Assembly (NCBI GenBank): GCA_052318935.1
Contig: JBQRKO010000012.1
Source: Niallia sp052318935
GTDB lineage: Bacteria; Bacillota; Bacilli; Bacillales; Cytobacillaceae
Reading direction: 5' to 3' (one strand)
DNA: 64,000 nucleotides
Shown here: positions 7,879-17,110 of the stretch, piece after piece
Numbering within the stretch: the stretch's first letter is position 1
Layout of the letters: each line of letters opens with the position of its first letter
The notes under the pieces: generated by a model
What the model was told of the DNA's origin: nothing
The model's database searches: none
What the model saw: only the letters and a program-made list of their open reading frames with translations
Position numbers and translations under genes: made by a program

Positions 7879-8517
7879 ATGAGAAGTCTACCTGTGAACT
7901 TAATATGGTTTATTTGTTCTATTACGTTAAATGCTTTAGGAAATAGCTTTATGATAATGGCTAACCTAGGAAATGCCCCCTGGGCAGCTGCTGGGCAAAA
8001 CCTTGTATCCATATTACCGTTTTCCATTGGTGTCTGCATTATTATTTTGAATTTCTGTTCGTTTTTACTTAGTTATTTAATGAAAATAAAATTTACCGTG
8101 GTGACAATTATCAAAAGTATGGCTCTCACCTTCGTTTTTGGAATATTTATTGATTTGTTTGTGTACTTACATCACATTGTGTATGTACCGGAGAATATAT
8201 GGATTCTTTGTTTATATTTATTAATAGGGTTTAACCTTATTGCAGTCGCTGTATGCATTTACTTTCAATCAAGCTCAGTTTATTTGCCGTCTGACTATTT
8301 GTTGAAGGCGTTTGGGAAGCTAATGGACAATTATACATTAGGAACAATCTTTTGTACGTCAATTCCGATATCCATCAGCATTATTATTATTCTCTTTCAA
8401 CACCATGTAACTGGTCTTGGTATAGGCACGATGTTATTTATGTTTGGAATTGGATTTTTAATTGACCTTTATAATCGCTGGATTGTGATTCAAAAACAAA
8501 ATACGTACTCAGCATAA
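7879..8517 (+). CDS. YczE/YitT-like integral membrane protein
   Basis: The 212-residue protein starts at ATG 7879 behind CGGAGGTCATA. It has five to six hydrophobic helices and the family N-terminal pattern (LGNSFMIMANLGNAPWAAAGQNLV, about 20-43), ending with a GIGTMLFMFGIGFLIDL segment. These features match the YczE/YyaS/YitT group of membrane proteins of unknown function. An upstream in-frame ATG at 7840 lacks a ribosome site. Confidence 0.7.
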   Translation: MRSLPVNLIWFICSITLNALGNSFMIMANLGNAPWAAAGQNLVSILPFSIGVCIIILNFCSFLLSYLMKIKFTVVTIIKSMALTFVFGIFIDLFVYLHHIVYVPENIWILCLYLLIGFNLIAVAVCIYFQSSSVYLPSDYLLKAFGKLMDNYTLGTIFCTSIPISISIIIILFQHHVTGLGIGTMLFMFGIGFLIDLYNRWIVIQKQNTYSA

Positions 8518-8533
8518 AGTAGTGCAGGCTAAT

Positions 8534-8598
8534 TGTTGAACAACCCCGTAACAATAACGAAAGAGTCTTTAAAAGAATTATATAGTAGTTTGAAATAA
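8534..8598 (+). pseudogene. Stray copy of an alcohol-dehydrogenase 3' end
   Basis: The last 21 codons of an iron-type alcohol dehydrogenase (LNNPVTITKESLKELYSSLK, stop) appear here almost identically to 8911-8974. Only this tail remains, and it is joined directly to the interior of the next copy. Confidence 0.7.
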
Positions 8599-8611
8599 TA
8601 CATATATAAAA

Positions 8612-8974
8612 CAAACAGCTGCTGCACACGCTTGTTCCTATCCACTAACCCAAGATTTTGGCGTTCCACATGGCGAGGCATGTGCGATGACCCTTCCTTC
8701 TTTTTGGAAATTGAACAGCCAATTGGAAAGTGAATCAGAGCGTTTAAATGCTTTTAGTCAACGTCTTGGATTTAAAAATGCGGAAGCATTAGCAGACCGT
8801 ATTGACGAAATGAAAAAAGAAATGGGATTAAAAATGACGTTAGAAAATGCAGGCGTCAAAACAGAAGAAGATTTAGACAAACTTGTTGAAGGCAGCTTTG
8901 CTCCTAATATGTTGAACAACCCAGTAACAATAACAAAAGAGTCTTTAAAAGAGTTATATAGTAGTTTGAAATAA
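8612..8974 (+). pseudogene. C-terminal remnant of iron-containing alcohol dehydrogenase
   Basis: In-frame translation from 8612 reads QTAAAHACSYPLTQDFGVPHG and continues through EACAMTLPSFWKLN to YSSLK. This is the last ~120 residues of a class III (Fe) alcohol dehydrogenase, including two of the metal-site histidines (AHA, PHG). The N-terminal Rossmann domain is absent, and no ribosome site precedes the internal ATG at 8687. It is a truncated pseudogene preceded by a second copy of its own tail. Confidence 0.75.
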
Positions 8975-8988
8975 TACATATTAAATAA

Positions 8989-9033
8989 AAAGGGATGACC
9001 TCTACTAAACTAGTAAAGTTCATCCCTTCTTTT
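8989..9033. terminator. Hairpin terminator
   Basis: AAGGGATGA pairs with TCATCCCTT and is followed by CTTTTAT. It serves the dehydrogenase remnant and the convergent ABC operon, and closely resembles the hairpin at 4544. Confidence 0.6.
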
Positions 9034-9065
9034 ATCGACCAAACTCGAGCAGCACTACGCTAAAA

Positions 9066-9971
9066 CTAATCCAAAAATATTTCTTCTAAAGATGGTTCCT
9101 CTACTTCTACTCGATAGATGTCTACTTTGCACTGTGTGAACGCTCGAATAATTTCTGCAATTTTTTTCTCGTCGTTTACAGTAATAGTTAAATTGGTATC
9201 TCTTATTTCTAAATCTGTCCCTGTGTTTTCAAGCCATTGAAATAAATTAGTCTGTTCTGATTTTGGTATAGGAGAAAATTTCAGCTTTGCGATAATATTA
9301 GATCGATAGAAGGCTCGAAGCTGATCCATTGTTCCCATTTTAACAATTTTTCCTTCTTTCATAATGGCGATTCTAGAACAAAGCTTCTCTACTTCATCAA
9401 GATTATGGGAAGTCATAAAAATTGTCTTTCCCCTTTTTTGAAGGTCAAAAATCAGCCGATAAATTTGAATAGCAGATTCGACATCCATTCCAGAGGTAGG
9501 TTCATCTAGAAATATCAATTCTGGATCATGAATAAGAGCCTGTGCAATCCCCAGTTTCTTTTTCATTCCAAAGGAAAATTTCCCCGTTTTTTTATTTGCA
9601 TGTGCTGATAAACCAACTGCCTCTAATACTTCCAAACATCTTCCTTTTGATGCCGCATTACCTGAAAGAGCAGAAAGGAAACGTAAATGTTCCATAGCGG
9701 TAGAAGAAGCATAAAAAGTAGAATAATCGGGCATCACACCAATCTTCTGCTTTACTCGATCATTTTGGCCTTTTTCACCTAATAATATATAAGATCCGGA
9801 ACTTGGTTGAATGATTCCTGTCAACATATTGATAAAAGTAGATTTCCCCGCACCATTTCGTCCTAAGAAACCAAAGATTTCTCCTTTATTTATCGTAAGG
9901 TCGATCCCTTTTACAACAGGATGAGCTCCATAAGATTTGCTTAATTGTTTTACTTCTACTACAACACTCAT
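9066..9971 (-). CDS. ABC transporter ATP-binding protein (ABC-2 exporter, YcbN/BcrA-like)
   Basis: The 301-residue ATPase has Walker A GFLGRNGAGKSTF, a signature region FSFGMKKKLGIAQAL of the bacitracin-exporter type, Walker B LIFLDEPTSGMD, and a C-terminal extension of about 90 residues. The ATG at 9971 overlaps the permease stop (TGATG), so it is coupled to that gene. A GTG two codons upstream is an alternative. With the permease and the divergent two-component system it resembles peptide-antibiotic efflux modules such as ycbLMNO. The drug is unknown. Confidence 0.85.
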   Translation of the reverse strand: MSVVVEVKQLSKSYGAHPVVKGIDLTINKGEIFGFLGRNGAGKSTFINMLTGIIQPSSGSYILLGEKGQNDRVKQKIGVMPDYSTFYASSTAMEHLRFLSALSGNAASKGRCLEVLEAVGLSAHANKKTGKFSFGMKKKLGIAQALIHDPELIFLDEPTSGMDVESAIQIYRLIFDLQKRGKTIFMTSHNLDEVEKLCSRIAIMKEGKIVKMGTMDQLRAFYRSNIIAKLKFSPIPKSEQTNLFQWLENTGTDLEIRDTNLTITVNDEKKIAEIIRAFTQCKVDIYRVEVEEPSLEEIFLD

Positions 9972-10660
9972 CAGCACTCTCTCCTTTTAAAAATTTGATT
10001 GGCAATGATAAGAAGTATTCCTGAAAATATTAGTACAACTAGAAAAGTATAATTATTTAGATCCAAATAGTAAAAGGGAGTAATATATTTTATCCAGCTT
10101 ACATAAACATTCGATGTTAAAGTAATCCAAAAACCTAAAATAGGGAAAACAAGTCCAACCACAATCCCAAGAAACATCGTAATTCCAGGCTTTGAAATAA
10201 GCACAGAAAGCAAAATAGCAAAAGCTATTTGATAAGCTAATAAACTCATTGTTTGTAAAAAAAGAAAAACATCGAACTTCTTCGCAAAAATGCTGATAAT
10301 TAAAAAAGAAGTTAAAACACATACAAACCAAAATATCCAAATCCCCAAAAACTTTCCCATCACAATGGAAGTTCGCGACGTTCTCGTTACTAAAAATCGG
10401 ACTGTTCGCTCATGAATCTCTCTGTTCATGCTATCGTGTGAAAGACTCATGACAAACAATTGGCCAAATATTAAGATAAGAAACATGAGGCTGACTGTAT
10501 GAATGTCTTCTGCTTCACTTGCTGGCAACTCGATCCCACTTTTAATTAAATTAGCAAACTTTGCTGAATAATAGGAAGTAGCCAATAAAATAATCAATAT
10601 AATGATAGACTTTATTCCCTTAAATAAGCTAAAAAATTCTCTTTTTCCAATAACGTACAT
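9971..10660 (-). CDS. ABC-2 type permease
   Basis: The 229-residue protein has six predicted membrane helices and the ABC-2 motif region HDSMNREIHERTVRFLVTRTSR (about 75-96), typical of exporter permeases. It lies between a small membrane protein (2 bp away) and the ATPase, which it overlaps by one base. It forms the membrane part of an efflux pump with the ATPase at 9066. Confidence 0.82.
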   Translation of the reverse strand: MYVIGKREFFSLFKGIKSIIILIILLATSYYSAKFANLIKSGIELPASEAEDIHTVSLMFLILIFGQLFVMSLSHDSMNREIHERTVRFLVTRTSRTSIVMGKFLGIWIFWFVCVLTSFLIISIFAKKFDVFLFLQTMSLLAYQIAFAILLSVLISKPGITMFLGIVVGLVFPILGFWITLTSNVYVSWIKYITPFYYLDLNNYTFLVVLIFSGILLIIANQIFKRREC

Positions 10661-10662
10661 CC

Positions 10663-10857
10663 TTACGTTCTCCTTCCTTCATCTAAACTTCGCTTCTTCT
10701 GTTTATCTACTATACTCCATGTAATTTGACCAATTAGACCAATCAGAAATATAGCCACTATCCACCAATAATACTCAGATACAAACGGCATTCCTGCATG
10801 TCTACTCAGCATGATAATTGCTGCAATCGTAGAGATTATCCTAAAAAACTTTTTCAT
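10663..10857 (-). CDS. Small membrane protein of the exporter operon
   Basis: The 64-residue product has two hydrophobic helices (about 5-20 and 30-49) and a basic tail (DKQKKRSLDEGRRT), like the PLDc_N-type small membrane proteins. It is first in the operon, behind AAAAGAGGTGGGAGA, with 2 bp to the permease. It may be an accessory of the exporter. Confidence 0.6.
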   Translation of the reverse strand: MKKFFRIISTIAAIIMLSRHAGMPFVSEYYWWIVAIFLIGLIGQITWSIVDKQKKRSLDEGRRT

Positions 10858-11003
10858 TCTCCCACCTCTTTTTTGTACTACAGTTAGAATAACGTTTCTA
10901 CCTTACTCCTATAGAAAGCAAAGCTTAATTTTTCCTTAATTTCTATTTTTTGAGTAAAGGAATGTTATGATACTTTTATATTAATTATTTAGGAGAATTT
11001 CTT
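10858..11003. promoter_or_regulatory. Divergent promoter region, exporter operon and two-component system
   Basis: 146 bp separate the oppositely oriented operons. ATGTTATGATACTTTTAT near 10963-10980 gives a plausible -10 for the regulator gene. The region should hold the response-regulator site controlling the exporter, but no clear direct repeat was identified. Confidence 0.35.
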
Positions 11004-11726
11004 ATGGAAAATGCCAAACTATTAATTGTTGATGACGAACAAGCTATCTTACAAATGCTAACGATTATTTTGCAAAAAGAAGGATTTAAACAAATAGACA
11101 CAGCAACAGAAGCTGAGCGTGCTCTCTCCTTATGCAAAATGAATCAATATGATTTAATCTTTTTAGATGTGATGCTGCCAGATCGAAGCGGCTTCGACAT
11201 TTGTCCCCTTATCAGGGAAATAACCAATGCAACGATCTTCTTTTTAACAGCACGTTCCACTGATCTAGACAAACTTTCAGGATTTGCTTTAGGAGCAGAT
11301 GATTATATTACGAAGCCCTTCAACCCGCTTGAGGTGGTCGCACGGGTAAAAGCACATTTGCGCAGACATGCAGAAAAGATGCCAAAAGCTGCAAATACAA
11401 TGTACCACTATGGCCAAATTAAGGTAAATACCGTTTCAGGTGAGGTTTCCGTTAATGGTCAGAGCATTACATTGCCAGCACAAGTTTATCAATTGCTGCT
11501 GTTCTTCTGTAAACATCCTAACCAGCTTTTTAGTAAAAGTCAGCTTTATGAACAGGTATGGGGAGAGGATTTTCTAGGAGAGGATAACACGATCATGGTT
11601 CACATTAGAAAGCTCCGTGAAAAAATTGAAGAAGATCCTAGCAATCCCCAATATATCGTGACAATACGGGGACTTGGGTATAAATTTGTTGCAAATGGCG
11701 GGAATCATCACCATGAACGTTCATAA
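11004..11726 (+). CDS. OmpR family response regulator
   Basis: The 240-residue protein has a receiver domain (acidic pair D10-D11, phospho-acceptor D55 in FLDVMLPDRSG, lysine in TKPFNP) and a C-terminal winged helix (LYEQVWGEDFLGEDNTIMVHIRKLREKI, GLGYKF). It overlaps the kinase start by 14 bp. Placement opposite an ABC exporter suggests it switches on the pump in response to a cell-envelope-active compound. Confidence 0.9.
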   Translation: MENAKLLIVDDEQAILQMLTIILQKEGFKQIDTATEAERALSLCKMNQYDLIFLDVMLPDRSGFDICPLIREITNATIFFLTARSTDLDKLSGFALGADDYITKPFNPLEVVARVKAHLRRHAEKMPKAANTMYHYGQIKVNTVSGEVSVNGQSITLPAQVYQLLLFFCKHPNQLFSKSQLYEQVWGEDFLGEDNTIMVHIRKLREKIEEDPSNPQYIVTIRGLGYKFVANGGNHHHERS

Positions 11727-13455
11727 ACGATTTATTGTACAGTTTTTTTTACAATTGATTTTTATGTTTACTCTTGTCCTGATTGTATTTATTACTTTTT
11801 CGGTAGTCATCGGGTTCTCTACTATGAATTTAGAAGCCAAAAATGATTTATCAAAAGCGGATAGTTTATTTTTCGATGGGAAAATTGATGTTAAAAATAA
11901 TAAAGTGGTTTTTAGCAGCGAATTAAAAAAAATGGCAAAGAAACAAAATAGCTGGCTTGTTGTTTTAACATTAAATAGAGATGTTATCGGTACTTATAAT
12001 GCTCCAATGCAACTTCCTAATCACTTGAGTAAAAGTGTACTAGCTTCTTTAATGCTGCAAGATGAGCATTCAGATGTAACCTATACTTATTGGGAAATTC
12101 ACGAGTATACAGAGAAGCCTCTCCTTCTTTTTTTGGGGCAGGAAAACAGCGGTGCAATTCTCCTACCAATAGTCAAGTCAGAAGTTGACTGGAACCATCA
12201 TCAACTAAATCTCTCCCATTCAACTATTCAACAAATGAATGAAAACAATAGCTGGGTGCAATTGATTAATGCGGATGGAGAAGTAAAAGATGAGTCTGGG
12301 ACAGAAAAACAACCAAAAAAATACTCTATTAAACAATTACAAAAATTGTCCAATAAAGAGGATAAAACGTTTTTTTCATACTATGATAAACAAACAGATC
12401 AAACCATTCTATTAGGTATAAATCCTTCTAACAGTTATTCTAACTTTGAAGAAGATTTGTTTAAAACTGTTAAAAGTACAACATTTATTATATTTGTTCT
12501 AGGGCTCATCCTGCTTATTTCGGGAACAATCTGGTATGCATCTAAATTTGGCATTCCTCTTCTTACCATGATGAATTGGATTAAAAACCTTGGCGATGGG
12601 AATTATCAAGAACCCCTTGATCAACATCAGCGTCCTGTCATGCTAAAAAAGAATGGCAAACTGAAAAGAAAATACCGGTTATATAAAGATTTAATTGTGA
12701 CACTTTCCCAATTAACGGAAACACTACAAAAAAACAAACAACAGAGCTTAAAAATAACGCAGACTCGGGAAGAATGGATAAGCGGTTTATCTCATGACTT
12801 AAAAACACCGCTAGCTACCATAAGCGGATATGCAGAAATGCTCAAATCGAAACAATATAGTTGGAGAGAAGAGGAAGTGAAAGCATTTTCTAGTACGATA
12901 GCAGAAAAATCAACGTACATGAAAGAATTGCTTGAAGATTTAACGATAACGTATCAACTTAAAAATGAAGCTTTGCCTATCGCAAAAGAAAAAGTAGACA
13001 TGAACGAGTTTATTCGACGAATCGTCATTCACTATATCAATGATCCAACAAGCGATGATAAAGAATTTATCTTTCATCCTTATCATCAAACAGTCGAAGC
13101 TTCCATTGATCCTAAATGGTTTCAACGGATAATTGATAATTTGATTGCTAATGCAATGAAATATAATCCAGCTCAGACAACGATTACGGTATCGGTTACT
13201 CTTATCGAACAGCATCTAGTCGTGATTACGATTAAAGATAATGGAAAAGGAATGGATAATGAAACGCTTGCCAAGTTGTTCAACCGCTACTACCGTGGTA
13301 CGGATACAACTAGTTCAGATAATGGAACGGGATTAGGAATGGCAATTACAAAAAAATTAGTCGAGCTTCATGGAGGATCCATTAATGTAAAAAGCCAGCT
13401 TAATGAGGGTACTACAGTTCGCATTATACTACCTGTGTTGGAAGAGGAAAATTAA
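11713..13455 (+). CDS. Sensor histidine kinase, two membrane helices with extracytoplasmic domain
   Basis: Starting at ATG 11713 (the track-length start at 11674 lies deep inside the regulator gene), the product is 580 residues. It has a membrane helix at about 8-36, an extracellular sensor to about 255, a second helix at about 256-278, a HAMP-like linker, and a HisKA box with H361 (SGLSHDLKTPLATISGY). The HATPase domain has N, G1 (DNGKGMD) and G2 (GTGLGMAI) boxes. The large external domain contrasts with the short BceS-type kinases, so it probably senses a ligand directly. Confidence 0.88.
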   Translation: MNVHKRFIVQFFLQLIFMFTLVLIVFITFSVVIGFSTMNLEAKNDLSKADSLFFDGKIDVKNNKVVFSSELKKMAKKQNSWLVVLTLNRDVIGTYNAPMQLPNHLSKSVLASLMLQDEHSDVTYTYWEIHEYTEKPLLLFLGQENSGAILLPIVKSEVDWNHHQLNLSHSTIQQMNENNSWVQLINADGEVKDESGTEKQPKKYSIKQLQKLSNKEDKTFFSYYDKQTDQTILLGINPSNSYSNFEEDLFKTVKSTTFIIFVLGLILLISGTIWYASKFGIPLLTMMNWIKNLGDGNYQEPLDQHQRPVMLKKNGKLKRKYRLYKDLIVTLSQLTETLQKNKQQSLKITQTREEWISGLSHDLKTPLATISGYAEMLKSKQYSWREEEVKAFSSTIAEKSTYMKELLEDLTITYQLKNEALPIAKEKVDMNEFIRRIVIHYINDPTSDDKEFIFHPYHQTVEASIDPKWFQRIIDNLIANAMKYNPAQTTITVSVTLIEQHLVVITIKDNGKGMDNETLAKLFNRYYRGTDTTSSDNGTGLGMAITKKLVELHGGSINVKSQLNEGTTVRIILPVLEEEN

Positions 13456-13467
13456 GAGAAAAAGTTA

Positions 13468-13580
13468 AGTATAAAATCGGGGTGGTGTCTAAGTGCATCA
13501 CCCTATATTTTATTCGAGAAACTTCAAGTGATGCGCAGTTACCATCCATGCAATTCCTCCAATATAGCACTTACCCTTGT
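13468..13580. repeat. Direct repeat, left copy flanking the GH3/MFS/TetR cassette
   Basis: The segment is about 80% identical to 17111-17222, including a hairpin (GGTGGTG/CATCACC) and the block CGAGAAACTTCAAGTGATGC. Its last ~40 bp correspond to the 3' coding end of the MFS gene at 17193, in the same relative orientation. The pair brackets a 3.5-kb AT-rich cassette. Confidence 0.75.
13479..13515 (+). terminator. Terminator of the two-component system
   Basis: GGGGTGGTG and CATCACCC form a stem followed by TATATTTTATT, 25 bp after the kinase stop. Confidence 0.6.
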
Positions 13581-13623
13581 TTAAAAAATAGCTAACCAAT
13601 TTTAACAACTAACCAATTAACAA

Positions 13624-13652
13624 TTGACATTTTATAACAATAATTGTATCAT
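13624..13652 (+). promoter_or_regulatory. Sigma-A promoter of the GH3 cassette
   Basis: TTGACA (13624-13629) and TATCAT (13647-13652) are spaced by exactly 17 bp, upstream of the GH3-like gene. Confidence 0.65.
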
Positions 13653-13657
13653 CAGAT

Positions 13658-13685
13658 GGAAACTAATTATAATAATTAAGTTTCC
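13658..13685. promoter_or_regulatory. Candidate TetR operator over the GH3 transcription start
   Basis: GGAAACT and AGTTTCC form outer arms and AATTAT/ATAATT inner arms of a nearly perfect 28-bp dyad. It starts 6 bp after the -10 box, where a bound repressor would block transcription. The TetR at the end of the cassette is the obvious candidate. Confidence 0.6.
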
Positions 13686-13709
13686 TAAGTTTCTTTTAGG
13701 AGGGTCAAT

Positions 13710-15305
13710 ATGTTAAAAAATTACTTATTTAAAAGTTATTCTAAATTTAAACTTAGTCGTTTTAATACTCGTGTTTTTTACGGTACAGAACTTCAGGAAA
13801 GAATTTTGAAGAACATCTTATTAAAAAATAAAGATACTTATATTGGTGAAAAATATCATTTTGATAAATTAAAGTTTGTTGATCAATACAGGGAGTCTGT
13901 TCCAGTTCACTGTTATTCAAACTATCATAGTTACTTGGAAGAATCTCAAAATAAAATGAACATTTTAACAAAAGAACCAATTATCTATTGGGCAAGAACA
14001 AGTGGTTCCTCTGGAACTCCAAAATTAATTCCACATACAAAAACAAGTATTAAAAATTGGAATGAAGGTGCCATTAGAAACTATATATCTTATCTTGCGA
14101 ATACTAAAAAAAGAATACTAACTAATAATTTTATTGCATTTGTAGGACCATCCTTTACTAAATATATTCATAACATTCCTGTTGGTTATATTTCCGGCAT
14201 TGCTGCAAAAGAAAATAAATTCCTATCCTCTCAAAATGTAGTACCAGAACATCTAAATAATATAAATAATTTTGATGATAAATTACTACAAATTACTAAA
14301 TATGCTATTAATAATAAAATTAATGGAATTGTAGGGATTACCAGTTTTTCACTTCACCTTTTACATTTTATAAAATTTCATAGTAAAGATTGGGTTAAAT
14401 ATAATAAGGAAGTTAGCTTTTGTTTAGATGAAAATGGAGATATTAATTTAAATAACTTATGGCCTGATTTTGGATTTATGCTTTCTACCGGTGTTATGAA
14501 AAGTGAATTTCAGTCTAAGATAAACTACCTAATAGATAATGTATGGGTTGCTGATTTTTATGCTGGAACAGAAGGAGCATATGCTTTTACTAATAATAAA
14601 CAAGATAATGGAATGACTTTAAATATAGACCTTTATTTCTTTGAATTCAGAGATTTAGAAAATGGTGAAATATATAGTTTAAAAGATGCTCAGCTTTATA
14701 AACCTTATGAAGTAATCATTACAGCACCGAATGGACTTTATCGATTTACAAATGAGGATATTGTTGAGTTAGTTAGTTTGTGTCCTCCACAAATTAAAGT
14801 TCTAGGTAGAACTACGACAATGATTAATATAGCCGGTGAAAAATTAAATGAACTTGAAATCGCCTATGCCGTGAACAAAACTTTAGAAAAATATGGATTA
14901 ACAGGAGAAAGATTTGTCTTTTTTGGTTGGAATGATGATCAATTGTTGGCTCATCACTGCTTGGCTATTGAACTATTCAATATAAGAAAGGAACCAGTCA
15001 AAGATTTTATTAACCATTTTGTTGAGGTTTTATCTAAAAATCGCTACTCCTATTACAAAGGATTACAATCTATTATTAAACCGGCAAATATCATCATACT
15101 AAAACCAGGAACGTTTGAACAAATAGAAAAAAATAAGGCTGCAGAGTCTGGGTTTGTTGGACATTCAAAGGTAAAAACCATTATTGATTTAGAAACAGCA
15201 TGTAAACTTATAAAATCAGACCATATACTATTTGAGGATTTACCATATGAAATACGTTCTAAATTTAAATCAAAAATGGTAGACGAAGAGGAAAGAATTT
15301 TATGA
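13710..15305 (+). CDS. GH3-like acyl-adenylating enzyme
   Basis: The 531-residue protein matches the GH3 superfamily of ATP-dependent acyl-acid amido synthetases (plant JAR1-like, with bacterial relatives). It has a phosphate-binding motif YWARTSGSSGTPKLIPHT (about 91-108), an adenine-site region FYAGTEGAYAF (about 286-296), and the C-terminal hinge YRFTNEDIVELV followed by GRTTTMINIAGEKLNELE (about 353-387). Such enzymes adenylate a carboxylate and join it to an amino acid or other amine. It starts behind AGGAGGG and overlaps the MFS pump by 4 bp (ATGA). The DNA is notably AT-rich (AAT, TTA and ATA codons), unlike its neighbours. Substrates are unknown. Confidence 0.8.
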   Translation: MLKNYLFKSYSKFKLSRFNTRVFYGTELQERILKNILLKNKDTYIGEKYHFDKLKFVDQYRESVPVHCYSNYHSYLEESQNKMNILTKEPIIYWARTSGSSGTPKLIPHTKTSIKNWNEGAIRNYISYLANTKKRILTNNFIAFVGPSFTKYIHNIPVGYISGIAAKENKFLSSQNVVPEHLNNINNFDDKLLQITKYAINNKINGIVGITSFSLHLLHFIKFHSKDWVKYNKEVSFCLDENGDINLNNLWPDFGFMLSTGVMKSEFQSKINYLIDNVWVADFYAGTEGAYAFTNNKQDNGMTLNIDLYFFEFRDLENGEIYSLKDAQLYKPYEVIITAPNGLYRFTNEDIVELVSLCPPQIKVLGRTTTMINIAGEKLNELEIAYAVNKTLEKYGLTGERFVFFGWNDDQLLAHHCLAIELFNIRKEPVKDFINHFVEVLSKNRYSYYKGLQSIIKPANIIILKPGTFEQIEKNKAAESGFVGHSKVKTIIDLETACKLIKSDHILFEDLPYEIRSKFKSKMVDEEERIL

Positions 15306-16495
15306 AGTCTGCACTTTCTAACAATCGTGTAGAAGAATCACTTTCAAAAACCCAGTGGATGTTTATTATGATTCTTGGATTAGGTGTTAGTATTCGACAA
15401 GTTGCTATGACAATGGTAATGCCATTTCTTTCTGTTTATAGTCAAACACTCACACACTACTCCCCTTTATTGGCTGGTATAGCACTAGGGATATTTGGGC
15501 TCGGTCAAGCAATTTTCCAAATACCTTTTGGAATCTGGAGCGATCATGTTGGAAATAAAAAAGTCATTCTAGTAGGTTTGTTTTTAGTTATTTTGGGATT
15601 ATTAATGGCTTATGTTGTTCATAATATGTATCTATTTATCTTAGCTAGAGCACTTCAAGGTAGCGGCGCCATTATTGCTGTTGTATTCTCGTGGGTTTCA
15701 AATGATATAAACAGTGATAACCGTATAAAAGCAATGAGTTTTTTAAGCACTAGTATTGCTGTTGCAGCTGCATTGTCTTTTATTATTGGTCCAATTATCC
15801 ATGTCTTTATATCAGTGAATGATATGTTTTTAATTTGTGCCATTATTATTACATTAAGCTGGATGATGATTTTTTTATTTTTAAAAGAAAAAAATGTAAA
15901 AAAAACCAATTTATTGGATGCACCTTTTACTTATATAAAATCATTGCTTAAAAGCAAAATGTTTCTCTCTCTAAATTTTATATCGTTTATTAATAATTAC
16001 ATGATGACAGCAGTTTTCTACGTTATTCCTATGAATCTTGTTCATATAACAGGACTAAATGGAATGTGGAAAATATTTATGCCTGCTGTTATTGTTGCAT
16101 TAATTGTAATGAAATGGATTGTGCCATTAGCACAAAAGGGATATAGTCTACACCTGCTAAGAATCTCTTCTATTATTTGTTTAATAGGTATATTCTGTTG
16201 CTTTTATAATACATTCTACATGCTGCTAATTGGATGTTCGCTATTTATGATAAGTTATTTATGCATTGCAACACTTTCTCAGAATGAAGCAAATCACGAT
16301 ATTGATGAGAATCGTCGTGGTACTGCAAATGGCATATTTAATAGTTTTCAATATTTAGGTTCTTTTATTGGTTCGGTATTGACCGGTTTAATCTGGGGCA
16401 TTCAAACTGAATTTGCACTTATTCTAACGAGTATTATTGCGCTTTTTGGCATTGTCTTAACTTTTTCTATTCATCAACGCCAATCTGCCTCATAA
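15302..16495 (+). CDS. MFS efflux transporter of the GH3 cassette
   Basis: The 397-residue protein has 12 predicted membrane helices. Drug/H+ antiporter motifs are visible in the first half: GIWSDHVGNKKV (motif A, loop 2-3) and ARALQGSGAII. The most similar type is the DHA1/YajR-like exporters. Its ATG overlaps the GH3 stop, so the two proteins are made together, which suggests export of the conjugate or of the enzyme's substrate. Confidence 0.85.
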   Translation: MKSALSNNRVEESLSKTQWMFIMILGLGVSIRQVAMTMVMPFLSVYSQTLTHYSPLLAGIALGIFGLGQAIFQIPFGIWSDHVGNKKVILVGLFLVILGLLMAYVVHNMYLFILARALQGSGAIIAVVFSWVSNDINSDNRIKAMSFLSTSIAVAAALSFIIGPIIHVFISVNDMFLICAIIITLSWMMIFLFLKEKNVKKTNLLDAPFTYIKSLLKSKMFLSLNFISFINNYMMTAVFYVIPMNLVHITGLNGMWKIFMPAVIVALIVMKWIVPLAQKGYSLHLLRISSIICLIGIFCCFYNTFYMLLIGCSLFMISYLCIATLSQNEANHDIDENRRGTANGIFNSFQYLGSFIGSVLTGLIWGIQTEFALILTSIIALFGIVLTFSIHQRQSAS

Positions 16496-16541
16496 TTGTT
16501 TGATATAAACAGCTAAATTATTGCAAGGGAGATAATATTAA

Positions 16542-17096
16542 TTGAAAGAACGTATATTAGAAACTGCATCACACCTTATTGAGAAGTATGGGCTTAGAAG
16601 ATTCACACTAGACGAAATTAGTCGAATGCTGTCTATAAGCAAGAAAACAATCTATGTTTATTTCCATAGTAAAAATGACATTATTTCTGCTTATTTTGAT
16701 GCAGTATTAGAAAGTGATAAACAACATACGCTGAAACAATTAGACAAAGCAGAACTATTAGATGAAAAATTACAGGCCATTATCTTTTCTTCACATGATT
16801 TTAAACTTCCTTTAATTGTTATTGAAGAGGCTGAACGGTCCTATCCGAAAGAATGGGAAAAAGTTGAAAAGTACAGACTTTTCAAAGTTGCTTTAACTCG
16901 AGAAATTTTAGAAAATGCTAAAGATGATGGACTAATCAGAGCAACTGTTGATTTTACTATTGTTAGTTATATGTTGGAAAAAATAAGCTCTATGATTTAT
17001 AATCCTTCTTTTCTCATTGATAACGACCTTACATTAAAGCAAGCCTTGCTATCAAGTGTTGACTTAATTATGAATGGTATTAGGAAAAATGACTAG
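16542..17096 (+). CDS. TetR family regulator of the GH3 cassette
   Basis: The 184-residue protein starts at TTG behind CAAGGGAGATAAT. HTH residues are about 20-48 (FTLDEISRMLSISKKTIYVYFHSKNDI). The C-terminal ligand domain is divergent. It is 46 bp downstream of the pump in the same orientation, and its likely site is the palindrome at 13658. Its ligand may be the molecule handled by the enzyme and pump. Confidence 0.85.
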   Translation: MKERILETASHLIEKYGLRRFTLDEISRMLSISKKTIYVYFHSKNDIISAYFDAVLESDKQHTLKQLDKAELLDEKLQAIIFSSHDFKLPLIVIEEAERSYPKEWEKVEKYRLFKVALTREILENAKDDGLIRATVDFTIVSYMLEKISSMIYNPSFLIDNDLTLKQALLSSVDLIMNGIRKND

Positions 17097-17110
17097 TTAG
17101 GCAGAGGAGA

